Positions 1 to 5,101 of a stretch of DNA of 5,912 nucleotides are shown here, piece by piece. The stretch's first letter is position 1, and each line of letters begins with the position of its first letter. A model generated the notes under the pieces. It made no database searches and was not told where the DNA came from. It worked only from the letters and a program-made list of their open reading frames with translations. Source of the DNA: Chloroflexota bacterium (GTDB lineage: Bacteria; Chloroflexota; Dormibacteria; CF-121); the NCBI GenBank assembly GCA_005882525.1, contig VBGO01000142.1, forward strand, positions 1 through 5,912, in the 5' to 3' direction. The position numbers and the translations under genes were made by a program.

Positions 1-148
1 GATCGCGAAGGAGGCGCTGGCCAGCGGCAAGACCATCCGCCAGGTAGCGCGCGAGCGGACCAAGCTCGCCCCGGAGGAGCTGGACCGGCTGCTGGACCCC
101 TCGCGCATGACCCAACCGGGTCTCGAGATGGGACCGGCCGGCGGCTAA
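1..148 (+). CDS. fumC: Class II fumarate hydratase, C-terminal end (partial, 5' end outside window)
   Basis: The frame beginning at base 2 gives 48 codons and ends in TAA at 146-148. Its translation has the typical end of class II (iron-free) fumarases: an alpha-helical stretch with GKTIRQVA, then an EELDRLLDP segment and an RMTQPG motif, corresponding to the small C-terminal domain. The enzyme interconverts fumarate and malate in the cytoplasmic citric acid cycle. The active-site regions lie outside the window, so catalytic residues cannot be checked. About ten residues follow the MTQPG motif, a slightly extended tail. No terminator-like hairpin is visible after the stop, so transcription could continue into the winged-helix gene. 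Related aspartase or argininosuccinate lyase tails are less likely because of the LLDP...MT.PG signature. Confidence 0.9.
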   Translation, partial: IAKEALASGKTIRQVARERTKLAPEELDRLLDPSRMTQPGLEMGPAGG

Positions 149-236
149 GCTCGCCCTCTCGGACGCGGACGTCCTGAGGCTTCGCGCCCGAGCCCAACGT
201 CTCAGCGCTGCGGCCGGCAAGTCGACTCCGTCTCGG

Positions 237-1259
237 GTGCTCACAGAAGTGTGCGGCCTGCAAGCACAGGTCCTGGGCGCCGCCTGGCTCGGGGTTCGCG
301 CTCGGAGCCGCGGCATCGGCAGGCCTGCGCTCGACCGAGCGATGAACCAGCAGCGGTCGATTGCCCGATGCTGGCTGATGCGCGGCACGCTGCACGTCGT
401 CGCGGCGGAGGACCTCCGCTGGCTGCTGCATTTGCTGGGCCCGGTCTTCGTCCGGGCCGGCGCCACCCGCCATGCTCAGCTGGGCCTGGACGACGCCCTG
501 AAATCGAGGGGCGTGGCGGCGGTCCGAACGATTCTTACCGACACCGGCCCGCTCACGCGATACGAGCTGGTAGATCGGTTGCGAAAGTGGAACATCAAGC
601 TGGATCCAAAGAGCCAGGCACCGATCCATCTGATCCGGCTGGCCGCCTTGGAGGGCATCCTCTGTCTCGGACCGGACCGCGACGATGGCGAGGCGACCTA
701 CGTGCTGCTGGACGACTGGGTCTCACCGGCGCCAGGGCGGTCACGCGAAAACGCACTGGCGGAATTGGCTCGCCGCTACTTCGCGGCCTACGGCCCGGCG
801 ACGGTTGAGGACCTCGCCGCCTGGTCGGGCCTTCCGCTGCCGGAGGCGCGGTCCGCCGTCATCGGAGCCATGCCCGGTCTGCAGGAGGTCGTGATCCAGG
901 GGCGGCCCGGCCTCGCATCGAAAAAGCGACTCCGCCCGCCAGCCATGCCGTCGGCGGTCGCGGTGCGGTTGCTGCCGGCCTTCGACGCCTACTTGCTTGG
1001 CTATCGCAGCCGCGACCTGGCAGTCGCACGGCCGCTTCAGCGTCGGTTGCAACGGGGCGGCGGATGGCTCCATCCGGCGGTCGTCGTCAACGGGCGGGCG
1101 GTGGCCGCCTGGAATCTGGATCGAACCGGCCGCCAACCCCGGATCACGATCGAGCCGTTCGAGCGATTGAGTCAGGCCGTTCGGGCCGGCATCGACAGCG
1201 AGATGCGCGACATCGGCCGCTTCCTCAACCGATCGTTGACGATCGAAATCGCCGGTTAG
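237..1259 (+). CDS. Winged-helix DNA-binding protein, AlkZ-like (HTH_42 group)
   Basis: A 340-residue protein from the GTG at 237. Hallmarks of the HTH_42/AlkZ-like family are visible in order: GLQAQ (residues 7-11), LMRGTLH (47-53) followed by AAEDLRWLL, a FAAYGPATVEDLAAWSGL block (182-199), LLPAFDAYLLGYRSRD (245-260), and a GWLHPAVVVNGRAVAAW core near 276-292. Characterised AlkZ/YcaQ members are DNA glycosylases that excise bulky or crosslinking alkyl lesions using a Gln-x-Gln or Gln-x-Asp motif. Q9 and Q11 fit that position, but most family members are untested, so glycosylase activity is inference. The reading frame stays open upstream to 111, and residues coded at 150-236 (ALSDADVLRLRARAQ...) look like the family's first helix. 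The real protein therefore probably starts upstream, yet no ATG, GTG or TTG exists there (only CTG at 174). The gene ends tail to tail with the response regulator, sharing bases 1256-1259. Confidence 0.85.
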   Translation: MLTEVCGLQAQVLGAAWLGVRARSRGIGRPALDRAMNQQRSIARCWLMRGTLHVVAAEDLRWLLHLLGPVFVRAGATRHAQLGLDDALKSRGVAAVRTILTDTGPLTRYELVDRLRKWNIKLDPKSQAPIHLIRLAALEGILCLGPDRDDGEATYVLLDDWVSPAPGRSRENALAELARRYFAAYGPATVEDLAAWSGLPLPEARSAVIGAMPGLQEVVIQGRPGLASKKRLRPPAMPSAVAVRLLPAFDAYLLGYRSRDLAVARPLQRRLQRGGGWLHPAVVVNGRAVAAWNLDRTGRQPRITIEPFERLSQAVRAGIDSEMRDIGRFLNRSLTIEIAG

Positions 1260-1918
1260 CTGTCGGCTTCGATCAGGCCTTTTCGGATCGCGTACTTCAC
1301 CAATTCGGTGCGGTCATGCATGTGCAGCTTCTTCATGATGTGATCGCGGTGCGTCTGCACCGTTTTGATACTGAGGAAGAGCGAGTCGGCGATCTGCCGG
1401 TTCGTCTTACCTTCGGCCACCAGCCGGAGCACCTCCCGCTCGCGGTCGCTGAGTGGCTCGAAGGTCTCGCGCTCCGGCGCCCGCTGCAAGTAGTCGGAGA
1501 CCAGCAGTCGCGCCACCGATGGATAGAGGTAGGGCTCGCCCTTGCTGGCCGCCTCGATGGCGGCGATCAGATCGGAGGCGGCGGCCTTCTTCAGCACGTA
1601 GCCAACGGCGCCGGCTTTCAGCGTCTGGAAGAAGTATTCCTCGTTGTCGTGCGCAGTCAGGATCAGAACTTGCGTCTGCGGGCAGAGGCGCCGAATGTCG
1701 CGCGTCACCTCGATCCCCGACATGCCGGGCATCGCCACGTCGACGACCGCCACGTCGGGGCAGTTGGCCCGAGCCAGCCGGATCGCCTCCCGCCCTTCGG
1801 TGGCTTCCGCGATCACCTGGATGTCGCTCTGTCCGTCGATCACGGCGCGGATCCCGGCCCGGACCAGGTTGTGGTCTTCGACCAGCATCACCTTGATGGG
1901 GCGGCGCTCAACCTGCAT
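1256..1918 (-). CDS. Response regulator, NarL/LuxR type (REC + HTH)
   Basis: A 220-residue protein starting at the ATG at 1918. I chose this start because it has an excellent GGAGGA ribosome site 5 bases upstream and begins just before the receiver domain. The receiver spans about 8-125, with acidic residues E14/D15, phosphoacceptor D60 (in VVDVAMPGMSG), T88 (LTAHD) and K110 (VLKK). A short linker leads to a LuxR-type helix-turn-helix at about 155-200 (LSDREREVLRLVAEGKTNRQIA ... SIKTVQTH). Phosphorylation by the upstream kinase should promote dimerisation and DNA binding. The start lies inside the kinase gene's last codons (11-base overlap), so the two are co-transcribed and probably translationally coupled. 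The frame extends upstream to 2125, but that extension reads through the kinase in another frame and has no receiver-like sequence. All key residues are present. The target genes are not shown by sequence. Confidence 0.95.
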   Translation of the reverse strand: MQVERRPIKVMLVEDHNLVRAGIRAVIDGQSDIQVIAEATEGREAIRLARANCPDVAVVDVAMPGMSGIEVTRDIRRLCPQTQVLILTAHDNEEYFFQTLKAGAVGYVLKKAAASDLIAAIEAASKGEPYLYPSVARLLVSDYLQRAPERETFEPLSDREREVLRLVAEGKTNRQIADSLFLSIKTVQTHRDHIMKKLHMHDRTELVKYAIRKGLIEADS

Positions 1919-2930
1919 GTCGTTCCTCCAGGGGTAATTGCGCCACGACCTCGGTGCCTCTCGATGGCGCCGAGTGGATTTCCAGCGTGCCGCGCAACAG
2001 CGTCGCGCGTTCCCGCATCCCGAAGATCCCCAGGCCGGCGCGGCCCGGTTCTTCGCGTTCCGGGATGCTTCCCGGATCGAAGCCGACGCCGTCGTCGCCC
2101 ACCCGCAGCCGGACCTGACCGTCAACGCAACGCAAGTCGATGTTCACGTGCGATGCCTTGGCGTACTTGTTGGCGTTGGTCAGCGCTTCCTGGGCGATCC
2201 GATAGAGCGCCGTTTCGATCGGCGCGGGGAGACGCTCGCGCAGCCCATCGACGTGGACCGAGACCTGGGCGACCGACGGCTGCTTGGCCAGGGTCCGAAG
2301 CGCCGGCACCAGCCCCAGATCATCGAGCACGGACGGCCGCAGGTCCTGGGACATCCGGTGCACCTCCTCGAGCGTCTCTTCCAGCGTTCGCTTGACCGCC
2401 TCCAGCTGCTGGCGGGCCTTAGCGTCGCCCGTCCGTTCGAGGAGCAAGTCGAGGCTGATGATCTCGTGGGTGAGTGCCTGGCCAGTTTGATCGTGCAGCT
2501 CTCGGGCGACCCGTTGCCGTTCCCGTTCCTGGGCCTGCAGGACGCGTTGCGCGCTCAGGTGGCGCTCGTGCTCCATCCGATCGAGCATCGAGTTGAAGAC
2601 ATTCGCGATCCGCCGCAGATCGGGGTCGGAAAAGTTGGCATGGACGCGCGGCTCGTCGAGGCCGGGCCGCACCGCGCCCATCGTCGATTCCAGCTCCCGC
2701 ATCGGTTTGAAGGCCAGCCGAAGGATCAGGAAGTTCGCGACCAGGATGGCGACCAGCCCGATCGCGAGCAACCCGATCAGAAATGGCAGCCGGGTACGCC
2801 CGGAGAAATTCAGGGTGATGAGCGGGCCGCTGACGGCCCCGGCGGCGATGATGGCGCTGTTCGCCACCACCACCTTCTGAAACGTCGTGAGGTTGCGGTG
2901 CCACCACCGAGGGTCCAACGAGGGTCTCAC
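1908..2930 (-). CDS. Membrane sensor histidine kinase (HAMP-like linker, HisKA_3, HATPase)
   Basis: A 340-residue NarX/DesK-class kinase starting at the GTG at 2930. Two hydrophobic segments (about 19-40 and 49-72) flank a loop of only some 8 residues, so there is almost no extracytoplasmic sensor domain. A HAMP-like linker follows (about 70-125). The dimerisation domain holds the RELHDQTGQ motif with phosphoacceptor H146 and the later QDLRPSVLDDLGL element (195-207). The ATP-binding domain shows the N box (E248, N252 in EALTNANKYA), DDGVGFD (279-285) and GLGIFGMRER (299-308). It should autophosphorylate and pass phosphate to D60 of the downstream regulator. The genes overlap by 11 bases, a tight cognate pair. 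With so small an outer loop, it may sense membrane state or a cytoplasmic or partner signal. The start is fairly secure: a -10-like box ends 5 bases before it, suggesting a leaderless message. No good ribosome site with normal spacing is visible. Confidence 0.94.
   Translation of the reverse strand: MRPSLDPRWWHRNLTTFQKVVVANSAIIAAGAVSGPLITLNFSGRTRLPFLIGLLAIGLVAILVANFLILRLAFKPMRELESTMGAVRPGLDEPRVHANFSDPDLRRIANVFNSMLDRMEHERHLSAQRVLQAQERERQRVARELHDQTGQALTHEIISLDLLLERTGDAKARQQLEAVKRTLEETLEEVHRMSQDLRPSVLDDLGLVPALRTLAKQPSVAQVSVHVDGLRERLPAPIETALYRIAQEALTNANKYAKASHVNIDLRCVDGQVRLRVGDDGVGFDPGSIPEREEPGRAGLGIFGMRERATLLRGTLEIHSAPSRGTEVVAQLPLEERHAG
1924..1929 (-). promoter_or_regulatory. Ribosome binding site of the response regulator gene
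   Basis: Read on the - strand, these bases are GGAGGA, ending 5 bases before the ATG at 1918. The site lies inside the 3' end of the kinase gene and decides the regulator's start against the longer open frame to 2125. Confidence 0.8.
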
Positions 2931-2935
2931 ACCTC

Positions 2936-2941
2936 ATTCTA
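2936..2941 (-). promoter_or_regulatory. Candidate -10 box for the kinase-regulator operon (leaderless)
   Basis: Read on the - strand this is TAGAAT, one mismatch from TATAAT, and it ends 5 bases before the GTG at 2930. Normal -10 to start spacing would place the first transcribed base at or next to the GTG, as in leaderless messages of many high-GC bacteria. No convincing -35 element lies 16-18 bases further upstream, so this is a candidate only. Confidence 0.4.
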
Positions 2942-3052
2942 GGCACCGGTTTGGGGCGGCTTTTCGGGTTCTTTTCGAATCGGTCGATGCCGGAGCGCAT
3001 TCAGGTGCTCGCCCGATGCCCACCACGTTAAACGGCTCGCAGACTGGGTACA

Positions 3053-3072
3053 GATTCCGATGCGTCGATTCC
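3053..3072. repeat. Short direct repeat (GATTCC twice) in the divergent intergenic region
   Basis: GATTCC occurs at 3053-3058 and 3067-3072, 14 bases apart start to start. A related GAATCG lies in the opposite orientation at 2977-2982. The repeat sits between the kinase operon and the DUF3090 operon, where an operator would be expected. The units are short, so chance is quite possible. Confidence 0.3.
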
Positions 3073-3085
3073 CTCCCCCTCTTTA

Positions 3086-3120
3086 GCGGGCCGCTCCCCC
3101 AGCGGCCCGCATTTCTTTTA
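3086..3120 (+). terminator. Terminator-like hairpin in the leader of the DUF3090 operon
   Basis: GCGGGCCGCT (3086-3095) and AGCGGCCCGC (3101-3110) form a perfect 10-bp stem around a CCCCC loop. They are followed by ATTTCTTTTA, so the transcript would have a U-rich tail. This is the shape of an intrinsic terminator on +. On the - strand the flank is purine-rich and would not terminate. No + gene ends nearby, and the hairpin lies just before the ribosome site of the DUF3090 gene. It therefore probably acts on a short leader RNA (attenuation) or ends a small RNA. No alternative antiterminator pairing was recognised by eye. Confidence 0.7.
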
Positions 3121-3123
3121 TTC

Positions 3124-3129
3124 GGGAGA
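3124..3129 (+). promoter_or_regulatory. Ribosome binding site of the DUF3090 gene
   Basis: GGGAGA ends 8 bases before the GTG at 3138 and supports that start. It lies 13 bases downstream of the terminator-like stem, so the hairpin and its U-rich tail do not cover it. Confidence 0.6.
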
Positions 3130-3137
3130 ATAGGGTC

Positions 3138-3629
3138 GTGGCGTCGGAAAGCTTTGACTTGGAACAGGTCACTCGAGTGACCGCGGGGACGATTGGCGAA
3201 CCGGGGAAGCGCGAGTTCTTCCTGCAGCTCCGGGCCGCGGACGCACTCGTCAGCCTGGCCCTGGAGAAGGACCAGCTGCGGGCGCTGACCGAACGGCTGC
3301 AGGAGGTGTTCGCCCGGGTCCCCGTGCCGCCGGCCGGTCCCCAACCCGACATGGCCCTCGAGGAACCGGTCACCCCCCGGTGGCGGGTCGGCTTCATGAC
3401 GCTGACCTACAGCCAGGACGAGAAAGCGTTCGAGGTCTCACTGGTCGAGTTGGTTGATGAGGGGGACGAACCGGCTACCGGCCACTTCCAGGCGAGCCTG
3501 AGCCAGATGCAAGCGCTGGCCGCCCACGCTGCCGGGCTGATCAGCGCGGGCCGGCCTCCCTGCCCGATGTGCGGCGGTCCCATCGATCACGACGGCGGCG
3601 TATGCCCGCGCCTGAACGGGCATCATTAG
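3138..3629 (+). CDS. DUF3090 family protein (function unknown)
   Basis: A 163-residue soluble protein starting at GTG. Recognisable DUF3090 features are the N-terminal AGTIGEPGKREFFLQLR block (16-32), LVSLALEKDQLRALTERL (37-54), RWRVGFMTLTY (81-91), and a C-terminal SAGRPPCPMCGGPIDHDGG...CPRLNGH tail. Cysteines 142, 145 and 156, with H162 or H163, look like a small metal-binding knuckle; zinc is inference. Family members I know of are usually somewhat longer (about 180-200 residues), so the middle, a negatively charged link near 70-80, is compact here. No biochemical role is established for this family. It is regularly found beside SCO1664-family genes, in actinobacteria often also with a histidine phosphatase, which is not seen here. 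It is the first gene of the + operon, with a hairpin in its leader, and stops 2 bases before the next start. Confidence 0.88.
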   Translation: MASESFDLEQVTRVTAGTIGEPGKREFFLQLRAADALVSLALEKDQLRALTERLQEVFARVPVPPAGPQPDMALEEPVTPRWRVGFMTLTYSQDEKAFEVSLVELVDEGDEPATGHFQASLSQMQALAAHAAGLISAGRPPCPMCGGPIDHDGGVCPRLNGHH

Positions 3630-3631
3630 CG

Positions 3632-4372
3632 ATGGCTCAGGCGGCGCCTTTCCCGGGTGACGAGGCCCAGCAGCGCCTGCTGGGCGGGGGCCGGATCAAG
3701 GCGCGTGGCTTGATGCCGGACTGCTCCAACTACACCTACCTCGCGCACGTTCGCGGCGACGCCGGCGCCGAGACACTCGCGGTCTACAAGCCGGCGCCGG
3801 GCGAAACGCCGCTCGATGATTTTCCCGACGGCACGCTCGGAAAGCGCGAGGTAGCGGCTTACCTGGTCAGCGCGGCGCTCAACTGGCAGGTCGTGCCGCT
3901 GACCGTCTATCGCCCCGACGGCCCCATGGGACCCGGCTCGCTCCAGCAATTCATCGCCGCCGACCTTCGGGAGCATTACTTCTCCCTGATGCCGGCGCGG
4001 TCCGAAAGCTTCCGCACCATGGCCGCCTTTGATGTGATCGTCAACAACGCGGATCGCAAAAGCGGTCACTGCCTGCTCGACGCCGACGGACACATCTGGG
4101 GCGTCGACAACGGCCTCACCTTTCATTCGCTACCAAAGCTGCGGACCGTGATCTGGGAATTTGCGGGCGAGGAGGTCCCCGCAAAGCTGCGCCGGGACGC
4201 GGAACGGTTGGGGATTGAGCTGGTCGCCGGCGAGGGATGGGTGCGCAACCTTGCGCAACTCATCACGGGCGCAGAGGTGCGCGCGCTCGCAAACAGGGCT
4301 CGCCGCTTCGCCGATGAGGGACGCTACCCCGAGCCCACCTCGCGCTGGGCCTATCCCTGGCCGCTGATATGA
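3632..4372 (+). CDS. SCO1664 family protein, PI3/4-kinase-like fold (function unknown)
   Basis: A 246-residue soluble protein. I chose the ATG at 3632, 2 bases after the DUF3090 stop. An alternative ATG at 3602 would add 10 residues overlapping that gene, and neither has a strong ribosome site, so translational coupling is likely. Family landmarks are YTYLAHV (34-40), AVYKP with K53 as probable ATP-contacting lysine, LGKREVAAYLVS with E73, GSLQQFI (102-108) as a hinge-like segment, DVIVNNADRKSGHCLLD (134-150) as the catalytic-loop equivalent, WGVDNGLTFH (156-165) as the metal-binding DxG-like element, and KLRTVIWEF (169-177). The family shows distant similarity to phosphatidylinositol 3-/4-kinases, and the kinase-like residues are intact. 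Kinase activity, and whether the substrate is lipid, protein or small molecule, are unproven. Co-occurrence with DUF3090 suggests a joint job. Confidence 0.87.
   Translation: MAQAAPFPGDEAQQRLLGGGRIKARGLMPDCSNYTYLAHVRGDAGAETLAVYKPAPGETPLDDFPDGTLGKREVAAYLVSAALNWQVVPLTVYRPDGPMGPGSLQQFIAADLREHYFSLMPARSESFRTMAAFDVIVNNADRKSGHCLLDADGHIWGVDNGLTFHSLPKLRTVIWEFAGEEVPAKLRRDAERLGIELVAGEGWVRNLAQLITGAEVRALANRARRFADEGRYPEPTSRWAYPWPLI
3665..3685 (+). repeat. Perfect inverted repeat early in the SCO1664-family gene
   Basis: GCCCAGCAG (3665-3673) and CTGCTGGGC (3677-3685) form a 9-bp perfect stem with a 3-base loop, starting 33 bases after the ATG at 3632. No T-run follows, so it is not an intrinsic terminator. 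It may affect ribosome progress or RNA stability, or may be a by-product of the EAQQRLLGG codons. Confidence 0.4.
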
Positions 4373-4379
4373 GGCAGCT

Positions 4380-5096
4380 CTAGCGGCCGACGGGAACAGG
4401 ACGTCGCAGACCGTCGGCCTCGGCCGGAAGCTCCCCATCGAGCCGCCAGAGCCAGGCCGGCGCCGCAGGCGGAAGGTCGCCGGTGGCCGGCGGCCGGTCG
4501 TCGCGATCCGGCGGCTCGGGCTGTGGCGTGAGCAGTCGCCAGAGGAGTACGAAGGTCCCGGTCACGAGCGCGAATTTCGCCGTACCGAAAAGGAGCAAGC
4601 CCGCGACCTGCTGGTCCTCAATCGAGCGATAGGCGTGATAGAAGAGGTGGCTGGAGAGCGCCAGCGTGATGCCGGGGATCGTCGGCGGCACGCCGGCGAC
4701 CATCAGATATCCGATCTTGGCGATCGGGCTCAGCCCAGCGCGCCGGACAACGGGCCACCAGAAGAGGAAGGCCCCGATCATGAAGACAGCCTGCGCCGCC
4801 TCGCGGAAGAGAAGATCCCTGGTCGCGAGGTCGACGACGGCTGGCAGCTGTGACCCGAATAGCACCAGGTTGAGCGCCAGGATGCCGGCGACCGGATGCA
4901 TACACGATGCAGCCCGGCCCGAGATCAGCGGACTGACGCCGTAGGCGAGCAGGGGGATGACCACCGCCAGCACGAGCATCTCTTCGAGCATGTGCAGGCT
5001 CAGGCGCCCATCGGCGACCTGGCTGAGCGGTGACAGGAGGGCAGCGAGCGACAGCAGCGACCCGGCGTAAAGCGCTGCGCGATGACGTCGCGCCAT
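4380..5096 (-). CDS. CtaG-like cytochrome c oxidase assembly family membrane protein
   Basis: A 238-residue protein with about six hydrophobic segments (near 9-27, 36-58, 68-88, 96-116, 123-146 and 164-188) and a proline-rich polar tail (190-238). The order of motifs fits the Caa3_CtaG family: LSLHMLEEMLVL..IPLLAYGVSPLI (32-58), LFWWPVVRRAG (111-121), KIGYLM...VPPTIPGITLAL (127-147) and SIEDQQVAGLLLFG (158-171). Family members assist assembly of the copper centre of heme-copper oxidases in the membrane. Oddly, conserved histidines are scarce. The usual His-rich W/Y-H-x-P and L/Y-H-x-x segments read SQLP (82-85) and FREAAQAV (97-104), leaving H35, H67, H150 and H154. This may be a divergent paralogue rather than a copper chaperone. 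The ATG at 5096 follows the PLD-like stop by 5 bases with only a weak AGGGA ribosome site, suggesting coupling. The longer open frame to 5528 is antiparallel noise within the PLD gene. Confidence 0.78.
   Translation of the reverse strand: MARRHRAALYAGSLLSLAALLSPLSQVADGRLSLHMLEEMLVLAVVIPLLAYGVSPLISGRAASCMHPVAGILALNLVLFGSQLPAVVDLATRDLLFREAAQAVFMIGAFLFWWPVVRRAGLSPIAKIGYLMVAGVPPTIPGITLALSSHLFYHAYRSIEDQQVAGLLLFGTAKFALVTGTFVLLWRLLTPQPEPPDRDDRPPATGDLPPAAPAWLWRLDGELPAEADGLRRPVPVGR
4385..4419. repeat. Inverted repeat at the convergent ends of the SCO1664-family and ctaG-like genes
   Basis: GGCCGACGG (4385-4393) and CCGTCGGCC (4411-4419) are perfect 9-bp arms separated by 17 bases. They lie within the last codons of the ctaG-like gene and 12 bases past the SCO1664-family stop. 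A hairpin here could act in both directions at this 7-base convergent junction. Neither side has a T-run, so it is at best a non-classical terminator or an RNA-end stabiliser. Confidence 0.4.
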
Positions 5097-5101
5097 GATC
5101 C

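Noticed and set aside
108..148. Programmed frameshift or fusion of fumC with the winged-helix gene
   Set aside because: No slippery heptamer or stimulatory structure is visible, and fumC ends normally at TAA 146-148. A one-base change would remove that stop.
1230..1245. Inverted repeat CGATCGT-TG-ACGATCG near the end of the winged-helix gene as a terminator
   Set aside because: The stem is 7 bp with a 2-base loop, lies inside the gene, and has no T-run after it.
1919..2125. N-terminal extension of the response regulator
   Set aside because: The 69 extra codons overlap the kinase gene in another frame and carry no domain signal; the ATG at 1918 has a strong ribosome site.
1064..2942. Long + strand open frames of 334-443 codons opposite the regulator and kinase genes
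   Set aside because: They are antisense to two clear domain-complete genes, have Arg/Pro/His-rich low-information translations and no family motifs. In GC-rich DNA this is expected.
2987..3031. A 14-codon + strand ORF in the leader as a possible leader peptide
   Set aside because: It has no ribosome site and no run of regulatory codons, and it ends well before the terminator stem.
3025..3085. tRNA- or tmRNA-like fragments (a D-arm-like and T-loop-like string)
   Set aside because: No cloverleaf could be drawn: the arms beside the T-loop-like bases do not pair and there is no acceptor stem.
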